A DNA stretch of 36,868 nucleotides from an uncultured Actinomycetes bacterium (lineage in GTDB: Bacteria > Actinomycetota > Actinomycetes > Nanopelagicales > Nanopelagicaceae), in the NCBI GenBank assembly GCA_903892335.1, contig CAITID010000187.1, forward strand, positions 1-36,868, given 5' to 3'. Shown in pieces: positions 8,127 through 17,090 of the stretch (within the stretch, counting starts at the first letter, position 1; each line of letters opens with the position of its first letter). The translations under genes were made by a program, and so were the position numbers. The notes under the pieces are model-generated. The model saw nothing but the letters and a program-made list of their open reading frames with translations. It did no database searches and was not told where the DNA came from.

Positions 8127-8710
8127 TTAATAACACCTGAAATGATTGATGCGCTAATAAAGAAGGCAGCTAGCGCGTAGGAGATGCTCTTTACCCAAGG
8201 AATAGAGCCACTGTAGTAACCAGCTAAGGTGATTCCAACTCCCCACAAAAATGCACCTAATGCATTCGCAGATAAAAACTTGTAGTAATTCATCTTTACT
8301 GTTCCAGCAATTGGTGGCACAAATGTTCGAACCCATGGAATGTAGCGCGCAATTACAACCGCCCACCAACCGTACTTCTCATAAAAGATCTCTGATCTAA
8401 GTAACATCTTTTTCATGATTGGAGATTTTGCTCGCTGAAAGTAAGGCCGGCCAGCTTTGCGCCCGATTACATAACCAACTTGATCGCCGACAAAAGCAGC
8501 TAAGAAAACTACTGATATCAAAATAACAACATTCACATCATCGCGAGCGGCAGCTACCAAGCCAGCGCTAAATAGCAGAGAGTCACCAGGCAGAAAGAAG
8601 CCAACTAATAAGCCAGTTTCAATAAAGATTATGATGGCAATTACTAGATAAAAGATAAACGGTGCAATTGGGCTTAATTGCGTATCAAAACTTGCAGCGA
8701 AGTTATTCAA
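8102..8710 (-). CDS. DedA family membrane protein
   Basis: 202 residues with four to six membrane segments. DedA hallmarks are ETGLLVGFFLPGDSLLFSAG near residues 31-50 and the RYIPWVRTFVPPIAGTVKM segment near 122-140, which holds the conserved arginines. DedA proteins act as proton-driven flippases for undecaprenyl phosphate or phospholipids and support envelope stability. The start overlaps the malic enzyme stop by 4 bases (ATGA), so it is the last gene of the upp–malic enzyme–dedA operon. The link to metabolism is probably only transcriptional. Confidence 0.9.
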   Translation of the reverse strand: MNNFAASFDTQLSPIAPFIFYLVIAIIIFIETGLLVGFFLPGDSLLFSAGLVAAARDDVNVVILISVVFLAAFVGDQVGYVIGRKAGRPYFQRAKSPIMKKMLLRSEIFYEKYGWWAVVIARYIPWVRTFVPPIAGTVKMNYYKFLSANALGAFLWGVGITLAGYYSGSIPWVKSISYALAAFFISASIISGVINYRRENRD

Positions 8711-10083
8711 GACTTCTTCTTAACTGATGCAGCCACCTTTTGCACCACATTTTGGTCAAAGACACTTGGCACAATGAAGTTAGCATTTAATTGATCATCA
8801 CTTACACAGGATGCAATCGCTTCAGCCGCCGCCACCAACATCTCATCGGTAATCTTGGTGATTCTGCCATCGAGTAAGCCGCGAAAAATCCCAGGAAATG
8901 CCAATACATTATTTATTTGATTTGGTTGATCAGATCTTCCAGTTGCAACCACCGCTGCATACTTTCGTGCGATCACTGGATCAATCTCTGGATCTGGGTT
9001 GGCTAATGCAAAGACAATTGAGCCTTTTGCCATTGATTTAATATCAGCCTCAGTTAAAACATTTGGCGCACTTACGCCAATGAAAACATCAGCATCCTTA
9101 AGCGCCTCATGGATATCACCACGGAAATCCCCTGGCGCGCAATTTGTAATAAACCATTGGCGCATTGGATCGTTCTCACCATTATTTTCTGCAACTAAGC
9201 CATCCTTATCAAATCCAATAATGTGCTTGGCACCCTTTGCTACTAACAATCTCGCCACAGCAGTTCCAGCTGCGCCAACACCACTTAAAACAATTCGAGC
9301 ATTTGATAAATCTTTTTTAACTATTTTTAATGCATTAGTCAGCGCTGCTAATACAACAATTGCTGTTCCATGTTGATCATCATGAAAGACTGGAATATCT
9401 AATAGCTCACGCAATCTTGCTTCAATCTCAAAACAACGTGGCGCTGAAATATCTTCAAGATTAATACCGCCATAAACAGGTGCAATAATTTGCACTGTTC
9501 TAACAATCTCATCAACATCTTGGGTATCTAAACAAACTGGCCAAGCATCAACATCTGCAAATCTTTTAAATAAAGCAGCCTTTCCTTCCATCACAGGAAG
9601 GGCGGCGCCTGGTCCGATATTGCCAAGTCCCAAAACAGCAGAGCCATCAGTTACAACTGCAACTGTGTTTCGTTTAATTGTTAGGCGGCGAAGATCTGCT
9701 GGATCCTTTGCGATAGCTTGTGAAATTCGGGCAACACCTGGGGTGTAAGCACGAGATAGATCATCACGAGTTTTTAGCGGCACCTTTGATGCAATCTCAA
9801 TCTTGCCACCTAGGTGGAGCAAAAATGTTCGATCCGAAACTTTGCGAACGACTAGATGTGGATTTGCTGAGATTGCAGCAGTAACAGTTTCTGCATGTTC
9901 GGCATCTATTGCATCACAAGTTACATCTATTACAACACGATCTAAAACAGATTCAACAACATCTAGTGCGGTAATTGATGCACCAGCACCGAGTATTGCT
10001 TGGGTAATTTCTGCTACTGGTTGCGCAGAGGCAGGGCCTTCAACACGGATTGTGATTCCATAACCTGGACTTGTACTTGCCAT
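8707..10083 (-). CDS. NAD(P)-dependent malic enzyme with N-terminal ACT domain
   Basis: 458 residues. Residues 7-80 (YGITIRVEGPASAQPVAEI…) form an ACT ligand-binding domain. The malic enzyme core follows: SRAYTPGVARISQAI (about 110-124), the metal-binding VFHDDQHGTAIV (232-243) and the dinucleotide motif IVLSGVGAAGTAVARLL (264-280). It oxidatively decarboxylates malate to pyruvate and CO2 in the cytoplasm, linking C4 acids to pyruvate and NAD(P)H. The ACT domain implies control by a small ligand such as an amino acid. Its ATG directly abuts the upp stop, so the two are co-translated. The cofactor choice cannot be read with certainty. Confidence 0.9.
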   Translation of the reverse strand: MASTSPGYGITIRVEGPASAQPVAEITQAILGAGASITALDVVESVLDRVVIDVTCDAIDAEHAETVTAAISANPHLVVRKVSDRTFLLHLGGKIEIASKVPLKTRDDLSRAYTPGVARISQAIAKDPADLRRLTIKRNTVAVVTDGSAVLGLGNIGPGAALPVMEGKAALFKRFADVDAWPVCLDTQDVDEIVRTVQIIAPVYGGINLEDISAPRCFEIEARLRELLDIPVFHDDQHGTAIVVLAALTNALKIVKKDLSNARIVLSGVGAAGTAVARLLVAKGAKHIIGFDKDGLVAENNGENDPMRQWFITNCAPGDFRGDIHEALKDADVFIGVSAPNVLTEADIKSMAKGSIVFALANPDPEIDPVIARKYAAVVATGRSDQPNQINNVLAFPGIFRGLLDGRITKITDEMLVAAAEAIASCVSDDQLNANFIVPSVFDQNVVQKVAASVKKKS

Positions 10084-10722
10084 TTAAACAACGCCGTACA
10101 GGCGATCGCCGGCATCTCCTAAACCAGGAACGATGTAACCATGCTCATTTAATTTTTCATCGAGAGCGCCAGTTACTAATTTGATTGCAACCTTTGAATT
10201 AGCAAAAGCTTTCTCAAGGACCGCAATTCCTTCAGGTGCTGCCAAGATACAAATTGCGGTGATATCTGTTGCACCCTTTGCTAGCAAGAACTCAATTGCA
10301 GCAACTAAGGTGCCACCTGTTGCAAGCATTGGATCCAAGATATAACACTGGCGGCCTGTTAAATCCTCTGGCAATCTATTTGCATATGTGGTTGCCTGCA
10401 AAGTTTTTTCATCTCGAACCATTCCTAAAAATCCAATTTCAGCTGTTGGAATCAGACGAGACATTCCTTCAAGCATTCCAAGTCCTGCTCGCAAGATTGG
10501 AACAACTACTGGTTTTGGTTTAGCTAAGTGCAAACCTTGCGCCATAGCGACTGGTGTCTTCACATTTACTGATTCAACCTTAACCTCACGAGTTGCCTCA
10601 TACGCCAGCAAGGTAACTATCTCTTCAGTAAGCCTTCGAAAGGTTGGTGAGTCTGTGCGCTCATCGCGCAGCACAGTTAATTTGTGGGTGATTAGCGGAT
10701 GGTCTGCAATATGAATCTTCAC
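10084..10722 (-). CDS. upp: Uracil phosphoribosyltransferase
   Basis: 212 residues. It makes UMP from uracil and PRPP (pyrimidine salvage). Family signs are the N-terminal [25 protein letters not shown] near 76-84, the PRPP-binding [14 protein letters not shown] near 125-138, and the uracil-binding C-terminus [15 protein letters not shown]. The start is GTG at 10722, 6 bases after a -10-like box. First gene of a three-gene operon with malic enzyme and dedA; diverges from the tadA pair across 115 bases. Confidence 0.95.
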   Translation of the reverse strand: MKIHIADHPLITHKLTVLRDERTDSPTFRRLTEEIVTLLAYEATREVKVESVNVKTPVAMAQGLHLAKPKPVVVPILRAGLGMLEGMSRLIPTAEIGFLGMVRDEKTLQATTYANRLPEDLTGRQCYILDPMLATGGTLVAAIEFLLAKGATDITAICILAAPEGIAVLEKAFANSKVAIKLVTGALDEKLNEHGYIVPGLGDAGDRLYGVV

Positions 10723-10728
10723 ATAATT

Positions 10729-10734
10729 ACTCTA
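10729..10734 (-). promoter_or_regulatory. -10 box of a probable leaderless promoter (upp operon)
   Basis: On the minus strand TAGAGT, then 6 bases (aattat), then the GTG at 10722. No Shine-Dalgarno sequence lies in between, so the mRNA probably starts at the GTG. Confidence 0.6.
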
Positions 10735-10837
10735 CAAGCCCTTGTCCATACATCCAATAAAAAGAGAGAATTTACACCGTAAAGTGGGATGTGAGATTGA
10801 ATAGGGCACTGAAAGTGCGAAAAGGGGTGTGATCTAA

Positions 10838-11299
10838 ATGGCAGTTGATTTTGGCGTTATTGCTTGGCATGAAGATGGCCGTTGGACCACATCCGGATTA
10901 GTTGAGACTCGCGATATTGGCATTGTGATTGACTCGCTAAAGGCGCAACAAACAAATGGTGGCGCAATTGCCATGATTGCTATTGAGGATGAGTTTGTAA
11001 TTATTGCGCGCATGCTTGGTGATCAAATGCGAATGATGATCAGTGATGTTACCTACGCACTTGATTACGATGTTGCCTCCGAGTTTGTTGAAGTTATGGA
11101 TTTAGATTTTCCAGAAGAAGAGGATGAACCAGCCCCTGCTGGTGACTTAGATTTGCTAAGTGATTTAGGTGTTGATGAGATGGAGCTACTAATAATTTTA
11201 GAAGACCCAGAGCTCTACCCTGATGAAGCACTAGAAGCAATTGCCAACCGCCTAGGTTTTGGTGATCAATTAAATAAGTTAGCTGAATTTAATAATTGA
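10838..11299 (+). CDS. tRNA adenosine deaminase-associated protein
   Basis: 153 residues, matching the actinobacterial family that is named only from sitting next to tadA. The first 85 residues (MAVDFGVIAWHEDGRW…) are a compact alpha/beta domain. An acidic linker with EEEDEPAPAGD follows, then a conserved helical C-terminus (EDPELYPDEALEAIANRLGFGDQL). The actual role is not known to me; helping TadA find or bind tRNA is a guess. The stop overlaps the TTG start of tadA (TTGA), so the two are made together. A small hairpin, GCACT-GAA-AGTGC at 10806-10818, lies in the leader, followed by AAGGGG about 10 bases before the ATG. Confidence 0.85.
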   Translation: MAVDFGVIAWHEDGRWTTSGLVETRDIGIVIDSLKAQQTNGGAIAMIAIEDEFVIIARMLGDQMRMMISDVTYALDYDVASEFVEVMDLDFPEEEDEPAPAGDLDLLSDLGVDEMELLIILEDPELYPDEALEAIANRLGFGDQLNKLAEFNN

Positions 11300-11745
11300 A
11301 CTTTGAATCTTTAATGCAGCAAGCTATTTCACTAGCTAAGGATGCTTCTGATAATGGTGATGTGCCGGTGGGTGCCTTAGTTGTTAATGAGCAGGGTGAA
11401 ATTTTAGGCACTGGCCATAATTTGCGAGAAGAAAGTAATGATCCAACTGCACATGCCGAGATTGTTGCAATGCGCGCGGCTGCGGCAAAGATAAGTAATT
11501 GGCGAATGGATGATTTAACAATGATTGTTACTTTAGAGCCATGTGCGATGTGTGCTGGTGCTATATCTCAATCACGATTTAAAAGATTGGTCTTTGGTGC
11601 TTGGGATCAAAAAGCTGGCGCAGTTGGCTCAATCTGGGATGTAATCAGGGATCCACGCAGTTTAAATAAGGTTGAAGTAATTACTGGTGTTTTAGAAAAG
11701 GATTGTGCTTTAGTACTAAGTAATTTCTTTGAAGGCAGGCGCTAA
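11296..11745 (+). CDS. tadA: tRNA-specific adenosine deaminase
   Basis: 149 residues. It converts A34 to inosine in tRNA-Arg(ACG), whose gene is at 1862. The cytidine-deaminase fold shows both zinc motifs: HAEIVAM (His and the catalytic Glu, about 53-59) and PCAMCAGA (the two Cys ligands, about 82-89). The start TTG overlaps the stop of the preceding partner gene by 4 bases. Any later ATG would remove the first helix, so I keep the TTG. Confidence 0.95.
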   Translation: MNFESLMQQAISLAKDASDNGDVPVGALVVNEQGEILGTGHNLREESNDPTAHAEIVAMRAAAAKISNWRMDDLTMIVTLEPCAMCAGAISQSRFKRLVFGAWDQKAGAVGSIWDVIRDPRSLNKVEVITGVLEKDCALVLSNFFEGRR

Positions 11746-14114
11746 ATCAACAATTCATAAGATGGATTTAAAATAACTAGATTTCCATTATTTTCACCAA
11801 CCATACCTTCGGCCCTAATCTCAGAACCAACTTCAAGGCCAGTGATATCGCGGCGACCTAAGAATTGAAGTGTTACACCACCGGTTTCATCCCATACTTC
11901 TACCTCAACTAATGGTGATGAATCAGCTGGTGCTGATTTAATTGAGCTGACTTTTCCTTGTACATGCGCACGCTTGCGCCAGGTAATACTTCCGATAGGT
12001 AGGACATTTTCAGCGTAGTGGCTAACGCCTTCCTTCCTGTTTTGCTCGTTAGAAATTGCAGTTTTAATTAAATTACTTTGGGCGCGGACTGGCTCTGCCG
12101 TCTTTTGTGAAACAGTTTTTTTACTCTCTTTTACAACTGGCGTCGTAAGTACGGCATGACCAGAGATAATCTTTTCAACATCAAATGGCACAATCGTTGC
12201 AACTACTCGCTCAAGTTGCGAGATAGGACGCGCAATATCTTCGGCCGTCTGATCATGCAGTAACCAACCTAGAAACTTCGAGTAAGACCTACGTGGCAGC
12301 AACAGAGTCAACTCAACATCATTTTCAGTTGTTGCTCTTATTGCATAATCAACTGCGGCGTTTGCTAATCGGCGATCTGGGCAATCAATTAATTCAAGTG
12401 GCACATCTGTGCACGCCTCATTCTTTGCCCACTCAGCGCTTAATGCCTCAGCCCGCAGATCATCAATTACAAAGTGAACAGCAGAGAGATTTCTTGGCTT
12501 TAATGATCTGGCATATCTGATTGCACCAATTGTGGCTAGATCAAAGTTATCAATTAATACTGTTACATCGTGTCTAGTCATTGATGTTGCTCTTGAGCTT
12601 TGGATATTCACATTAAGTGCTTTTTGCTCCTGGGTGTATTGATTGCGAAGACGAAGAAAAGCAGTAACTAAAAATGGGGTTATGACAACAACTACCCAGG
12701 CGCCTTGATTGAATTTAACTACCGCAAAGATAATCACAACCACTAATGAGATAGCACCAGATAAACCATTAATAAAGAGTTTAAATCGCCACCCTTTATC
12801 ACGGTGCGTAGATGCGTGTTTTGCCATACCAAGGCCAGATAAGGTGAATGCGGTAAATACGCCAAGTGCGTAATAGGCAACTAAGTGCTCAACTGATGCC
12901 TTTGTTACAAGCACCAAGATCATCGCGGTAACTGTTAAAAGAATAATGCCATTTGAAAAATTCAGTTTATGTCCGCGCTTTGTTAGCCATCTTGGCAAGT
13001 AACCATCGGAGGCCACAAAGTTAACAAGTAATGGGAAAGCGCTATACGTTGTATTAGCACCGGCAAATAAGATCAACATTGTTGCAGCTTGGACAACGAT
13101 AAAGAAGGCACTTCCAATAGCGCTATCGCCCAAGATTGTCTTTGCAATCTGTGAAATTACAGTTGGTGTGCCAGATTCATACGGCATTGCATAGATTTTG
13201 TGAGCAAAGTAGGAGACACCTAAGACGAGCGATCCCAAGATGGTGCTCATAATTACTAAGGTGCGCCGGGCGTTTACATGTTCTGGCTCTTTAAATAGTG
13301 CAACACCATCAGAGATCGCCTCAAGTCCAGTCAAAGATGAGCCACCATTTGCAAATGCACGAAGCAAAATAAAGATAGCCGCAAAACTTAATAATCCTTG
13401 TGCTTGGCCAACTTCTACGGCGCCCGGTTGATTTACATCTAATTGCGGCAAACTGCCAGTGATTTCGCGATAAATTCCAGTTATAAAGACAATTAACATC
13501 GAGCCAACGAATAGGTAAGTAGGTAGTGCGAATGCTTTACCAGCCTCTTTAACACCGCGAAGATTTCCATAAGTAAGTAAAACTATGACAACTAATGTCA
13601 TATGTATTTTCCATGGGGCAAGCTCTGGGAAGGTAGAGACGATTGCAGCAACACCGGCTGCTGATTGAATTGCTAGCGTCACGATGTAATCCAGCATCAA
13701 TGCAACTGCAGCAACTTGTGCAACTACTGGACCAAAGTTATCTCTGGAGACTATGTAGGCACCGCCAACCTTTGTGTATACCGAAATTACATTTCGATAA
13801 GACAAAGTAACGATTAGTAAAATCAGCAGAACTATTCCAGTCATCGGCATCAACATTGCAAAAGCTGCAAGACCAAAAGCTGGTACTAGTGCCAACAAAA
13901 TTTGCTCAGAGCCATATGCAGATGATGAGATGCAATCTGAGGATAAAATTCCTAGGCCGTAGCGCTTACTTAATCTTTGATGGCTAAGTGTGTGACGATT
14001 TAATGGATTTCCAAGTAATTTTCGTTTGATCTTGTAAGAAAATGGATCCTTTAGGTGTGCATGCTCTTTTAGCACCTTTGGTGCTGGTGCATTATCAGTC
14101 CAGGACTTAGGCAA
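11742..14114 (-). CDS. KimA-like APC permease with USP-like and OB-fold C-terminal domains
   Basis: 790 residues in three parts. Residues about 50-505 are 12 membrane helices of the APC fold, with the N-terminal LSKRYGLGILSSDCISSSAYG that resembles KimA/YdaO-type potassium importers. Residues about 515-640 (HDVTVLIDNFDLATIGAIRYA…) look like the cytosolic universal-stress-protein-like domain of KimA. Residues about 708-790 (GSITWRKRAHVQGKV…LEVGSEIRAEGMVG) are an OB-fold, joined by a charged linker. In mycobacteria, as I recall, an OB-fold protein and such a permease are separate genes in one neighbourhood, so this may be a fusion. The start is TTG at 14114 with GGAGAG 9 bases before it. Likely cargo is K+; amino acid transport is the alternative. 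It overlaps tadA's end by 4 bases. Confidence 0.8.
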   Translation of the reverse strand: MPKSWTDNAPAPKVLKEHAHLKDPFSYKIKRKLLGNPLNRHTLSHQRLSKRYGLGILSSDCISSSAYGSEQILLALVPAFGLAAFAMLMPMTGIVLLILLIVTLSYRNVISVYTKVGGAYIVSRDNFGPVVAQVAAVALMLDYIVTLAIQSAAGVAAIVSTFPELAPWKIHMTLVVIVLLTYGNLRGVKEAGKAFALPTYLFVGSMLIVFITGIYREITGSLPQLDVNQPGAVEVGQAQGLLSFAAIFILLRAFANGGSSLTGLEAISDGVALFKEPEHVNARRTLVIMSTILGSLVLGVSYFAHKIYAMPYESGTPTVISQIAKTILGDSAIGSAFFIVVQAATMLILFAGANTTYSAFPLLVNFVASDGYLPRWLTKRGHKLNFSNGIILLTVTAMILVLVTKASVEHLVAYYALGVFTAFTLSGLGMAKHASTHRDKGWRFKLFINGLSGAISLVVVIIFAVVKFNQGAWVVVVITPFLVTAFLRLRNQYTQEQKALNVNIQSSRATSMTRHDVTVLIDNFDLATIGAIRYARSLKPRNLSAVHFVIDDLRAEALSAEWAKNEACTDVPLELIDCPDRRLANAAVDYAIRATTENDVELTLLLPRRSYSKFLGWLLHDQTAEDIARPISQLERVVATIVPFDVEKIISGHAVLTTPVVKESKKTVSQKTAEPVRAQSNLIKTAISNEQNRKEGVSHYAENVLPIGSITWRKRAHVQGKVSSIKSAPADSSPLVEVEVWDETGGVTLQFLGRRDITGLEVGSEIRAEGMVGENNGNLVILNPSYELLI

Positions 14115-14159
14115 TTAAAAACACTCTCCAAATATGCATTTTAGATCGGTTCAGAACCA

Positions 14160-14215
14160 TAAGTATACGCAGGAAAATCTTGACTTTTTTAAGCGTAAAC
14201 CTGCGAGTATGCTTA
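14160..14215. promoter_or_regulatory. gabD: Inverted repeat and -10 box upstream of gabD
   Basis: TAAGTATACGCAGG (14160-14173) and CCTGCGAGTATGCTTA (14200-14215) are imperfect inverted copies with 26 bases between them. The right arm contains TATGCT (14208-14213), 7 bases before the ATG at 14221, which reads as a -10 box of a leaderless promoter. A repressor bound to the two arms would cover the promoter. The left arm also lies upstream of the divergent permease gene. Operator function is inference. Confidence 0.45.
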
Positions 14216-14220
14216 CGTAT

Positions 14221-15648
14221 ATGCAGTTAAAAACTCAACTATTTATCGATGGTAAATGGGTCAATGGCTCTGGCAAATTACCAGTTACAGATCCAAGTAA
14301 TGAATCAGTAATTGCGCAGGTTGAAACTGCTTCAGATGAACTGTGCTTGGCTGCAATCGATGCTGCAGATAGAGCATTTAAAACTTGGTCAAAAACTCCT
14401 CCACGTGTTCGCGCTGAAATCTTGCGTAAAGCTTTTGAAATTATGGTGGCAGAAGCTGATCATTTAGCGAAGATTATTTCGATGGAAAATGGCAAGGTAT
14501 TAAGTGATGCTAAAGGTGAGATTCTCTACGCCGCTGAATTCTTCCGCTGGTTCTCAGAGGAGGCGGTTCGTATCAGTGGTGATTTTAGAACCGCACCAAG
14601 TGGTGACAAACGAATTCTGGTAACACATCAACCAATTGGTGTTTCATTATTAATTACCCCATGGAACTTTCCTGCAGCAATGGCTACACGAAAGATTGGA
14701 CCAGCACTGGCGGCTGGTTGTACCGTAATTTTAAAACCAGCGGGTGAAACCCCGCTTACTGCACTAGCAATTGTTGATATTTTAGATCGAGCAGGAGTTC
14801 CTGCCGGTGTGGTAAATCTAATTCTGCCAACACCAACCGGACCTGCAATTGCAAAGATTTTAAAAGATCCACGAGTACTTAATTTATCCTTTACTGGTTC
14901 AACTGAAGTAGGAAAAGTCTTACTTAAAGAGGCTGCAGATCGAGTTATTCGTTGCAGCATGGAGCTAGGTGGTAATGCACCATTTTTAGTTTTGTCTGAT
15001 GCAAATATTGATGATGCCGTAAGCGGGGCCATGCTGGCCAAGATGCGAAATGGTGGCGCTGCCTGCACAGCAGCGAATCGTTTCTATGTTGCCAAAGAGG
15101 TTGCTGAAGAGTTCACAAGTAAATTAACTAAAGCTATGAGTGGATTAAAGATGGCTGCTGGGTTATCAGATGGTGCGCAATTAGGCGCGAGTGTTTCAAT
15201 TAAAGAGCGAAATAAAATCGCAGAACTTGTTGATGCATCCTTATCTGCTGGTGCAAAAGCAGAGACTGGCGCAAAAATTCCAGAGGGTGCGGGCGCCTTT
15301 TATCCAGCAACTGTTTTAAAAGTTAAGAAAGATAATCCAATTTTGCAACAAGAAGTCTTTGGACCAGTTGCTCCAATTGTGGTTATTGAATCAGATGAAG
15401 AAGCGATTGAGTTAGCAAATGCAACCGAATATGGATTAATTGCTTATGTTTATTCAGGTGAAACTGGACGTGCAATTAGAACAGCTGAGGCACTACAAGC
15501 TGGCATGGTTGCGATAAACCGTGGTGTTATCTCAGATCCTGCTGCGCCATTTGGTGGCTTTAAACAAAGTGGATTAGGCCGTGAAGGTGGCTTTGATGGG
15601 ATTCATGAGTTCCTTGAAACTAAGTACATAGGCGTAGATCTTAAGTAG
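14221..15648 (+). CDS. gabD: Succinate-semialdehyde dehydrogenase (NAD(P)+)
   Basis: 475 residues. It oxidises succinic semialdehyde to succinate, the last step of GABA and related C4 breakdown. The N-terminus TQLFIDGKWVNGSG is standard. The cofactor site LLITPWNFPAAM is near residue 145, followed by the glycine-rich loop FTGSTEVGK, the general base region MELGGNAPF and the catalytic Cys in NGGAACTAANRF near residue 283. I place the start at ATG 14221, not the earlier ATG at 14134, because the upstream 29 codons do not look like the family and a -10 box ends 7 bases before 14221. A related aldehyde substrate is possible. It ends 6 bases before the convergent pseHG gene. Confidence 0.87.
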   Translation: MQLKTQLFIDGKWVNGSGKLPVTDPSNESVIAQVETASDELCLAAIDAADRAFKTWSKTPPRVRAEILRKAFEIMVAEADHLAKIISMENGKVLSDAKGEILYAAEFFRWFSEEAVRISGDFRTAPSGDKRILVTHQPIGVSLLITPWNFPAAMATRKIGPALAAGCTVILKPAGETPLTALAIVDILDRAGVPAGVVNLILPTPTGPAIAKILKDPRVLNLSFTGSTEVGKVLLKEAADRVIRCSMELGGNAPFLVLSDANIDDAVSGAMLAKMRNGGAACTAANRFYVAKEVAEEFTSKLTKAMSGLKMAAGLSDGAQLGASVSIKERNKIAELVDASLSAGAKAETGAKIPEGAGAFYPATVLKVKKDNPILQQEVFGPVAPIVVIESDEEAIELANATEYGLIAYVYSGETGRAIRTAEALQAGMVAINRGVISDPAAPFGGFKQSGLGREGGFDGIHEFLETKYIGVDLK

Positions 15649-15654
15649 ATTCTC

Positions 15655-17067
15655 TCAGATCGATAGAATTTCATTTACAATTCTTTTTGCTCCTTGTAAA
15701 TCAAAAATCTGATTTGATTTATTCGATAACTCATTTCGAAGCTCGAGTGAACTAAGAAGATTCTTTATTTCATTAACTTTCAAATCCCACTTACCACCTT
15801 CATACTTTCCAATTTGCGCAGCAACTCCCATTTCGGGAAGTGACTGATAGTACTGTTTCTGATTATCATAAATGCAGGCAATTCCAACCGCGCAACCTCT
15901 GGCAAGGAACTCTAACGATGTGGAGCCAGACGGTAGAAATACTAAGTCACTTTTGTTTCCAACTTCATCGAGATCATCTCCAATCGGAAATATCTTAAAT
16001 CTTGAATCTTTCGCTATTTTGTCGGGGAAATCGGAAAAGAAAGAAACTTTGAAATCTCCCGGAATTTCACTAACAATTCTTGACATTTCTTCCACAAATC
16101 CAACAGCATCGACTCCGCCTCCTACCACAGTTACATTTAAAGTTGCAGTATTCAGAGCATCCATCAATTTCTTAATTGATTTTCGAAATGGAATAAATCT
16201 TGGACCGGTAAGTAACCTAGACCCCTCGGCGCGATTCAAAAATTCTGAAACGCCCGGATGAATTTGTAGGTCTGCTAGATACTCTGGGGTTGAGCCGTCA
16301 ATGATTGTTATAACAAACTTCCATTTTTCTTGATTAATAAAGGGAGAAGTAGCATGCACAGTGTAGCTGTCTAAAATTAAAATATCGGTTTGATTATTTG
16401 AAACAAAATCTTCTTCATTCTCAAGAATTTGATAAAAACCTACGGACCTAATTCTCTTATTCACCCAAGAGATTTCAGAAATCTTGCCTATAAATATAGC
16501 TTTGTAGTTTAAGGAAATTAATTCTTCAATAATGCCTATCGATCTTTGTGTATGCCCAGTACCTATCTCTAATGAGGCATCTGCCCGCATGACAAACCTA
16601 ACATTCTCATTAACTTTTGCGATGGTAGTAAAATTCTCATCACGAGTAACTTCCTTAAATGCTGCACTTTTGAAAATCTTCTCCGAAGCAATATTTTGGT
16701 GGTTATAAGATGCAATAAGTCTGGCTAAGGGGAATTTAGCAAAAATTAGAGAAAGAGATTGATTTAAAATCGACTGACCGTATCCCTTGCCATAAAATTT
16801 CGGATTTAGACAAATGCTAATTTCTAGAGAGTTTAAATACTCAGTTGATTTATCAAATCTAACATAGCCAACCTCGTTGCTTTCATGGGTGAAAATCCAG
16901 AAAGGCTGAGAATCTAGCAATTCAAGACGGGATTTAAACCAATTCTCGTGATCTTCTTCAGTTATCGCAGTCTTAGATTTGGAGTATTTTCTAGCGGCTT
17001 CATGATTTCGCCAAGCAAGTACCATTGAGGAATCCTCCTGTTTGGCATTTCTCACTAACGGTTTCAT
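15655..17067 (-). CDS. pseG: PseH-PseG fusion: N-acetyltransferase plus UDP-sugar hydrolase for pseudaminic-type acid
   Basis: 470 residues with two enzymes of one pathway. Residues 1-150 are a GNAT domain like PseH (LAWRNHEAARKYS near 18-30; acetyl-CoA loop NPKFYGKGYGQSI at 88-100), which would acetylate the 4-amino group of the UDP-sugar. Residues about 156-470 resemble PseG, starting RFVMRADASLEIGTGH with the family's catalytic-type His172, and ending in a GT-B-like fold with LPSGSTSLEFLARG. PseG removes UDP to free the 6-deoxy sugar for PseI. The two steps are consecutive, so the fusion makes sense. ATG 17067 faces pseI across 23 bases. The base composition is more AT-rich than gabD beside it. 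Confidence 0.85.
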   Translation of the reverse strand: MKPLVRNAKQEDSSMVLAWRNHEAARKYSKSKTAITEEDHENWFKSRLELLDSQPFWIFTHESNEVGYVRFDKSTEYLNSLEISICLNPKFYGKGYGQSILNQSLSLIFAKFPLARLIASYNHQNIASEKIFKSAAFKEVTRDENFTTIAKVNENVRFVMRADASLEIGTGHTQRSIGIIEELISLNYKAIFIGKISEISWVNKRIRSVGFYQILENEEDFVSNNQTDILILDSYTVHATSPFINQEKWKFVITIIDGSTPEYLADLQIHPGVSEFLNRAEGSRLLTGPRFIPFRKSIKKLMDALNTATLNVTVVGGGVDAVGFVEEMSRIVSEIPGDFKVSFFSDFPDKIAKDSRFKIFPIGDDLDEVGNKSDLVFLPSGSTSLEFLARGCAVGIACIYDNQKQYYQSLPEMGVAAQIGKYEGGKWDLKVNEIKNLLSSLELRNELSNKSNQIFDLQGAKRIVNEILSI

Positions 17068-17076
17068 TGTATGGAA

Positions 17077-17084
17077 AGTATACT
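17077..17084. promoter_or_regulatory. Palindromic AGTATACT: possible shared bidirectional -10 element
   Basis: Read on the plus strand, TATACT (17079-17084) is followed by 6 bases and the GTG of pseI at 17091. Read on the minus strand, TATACT (17082-17077) is followed by 9 bases and the ATG of pseHG at 17067. The whole divergent gap is 23 bases, too small for two independent promoters, so one symmetric element may serve both genes. Confidence 0.6.
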
Positions 17085-17090
17085 TTTATC

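Noticed and set aside
10789-10832. Two TGTGA half-sites upstream of the tadA pair, as possible Crp binding
   Set aside because: Neither has the TCACA half at the right distance, so they do not form a Crp palindrome.
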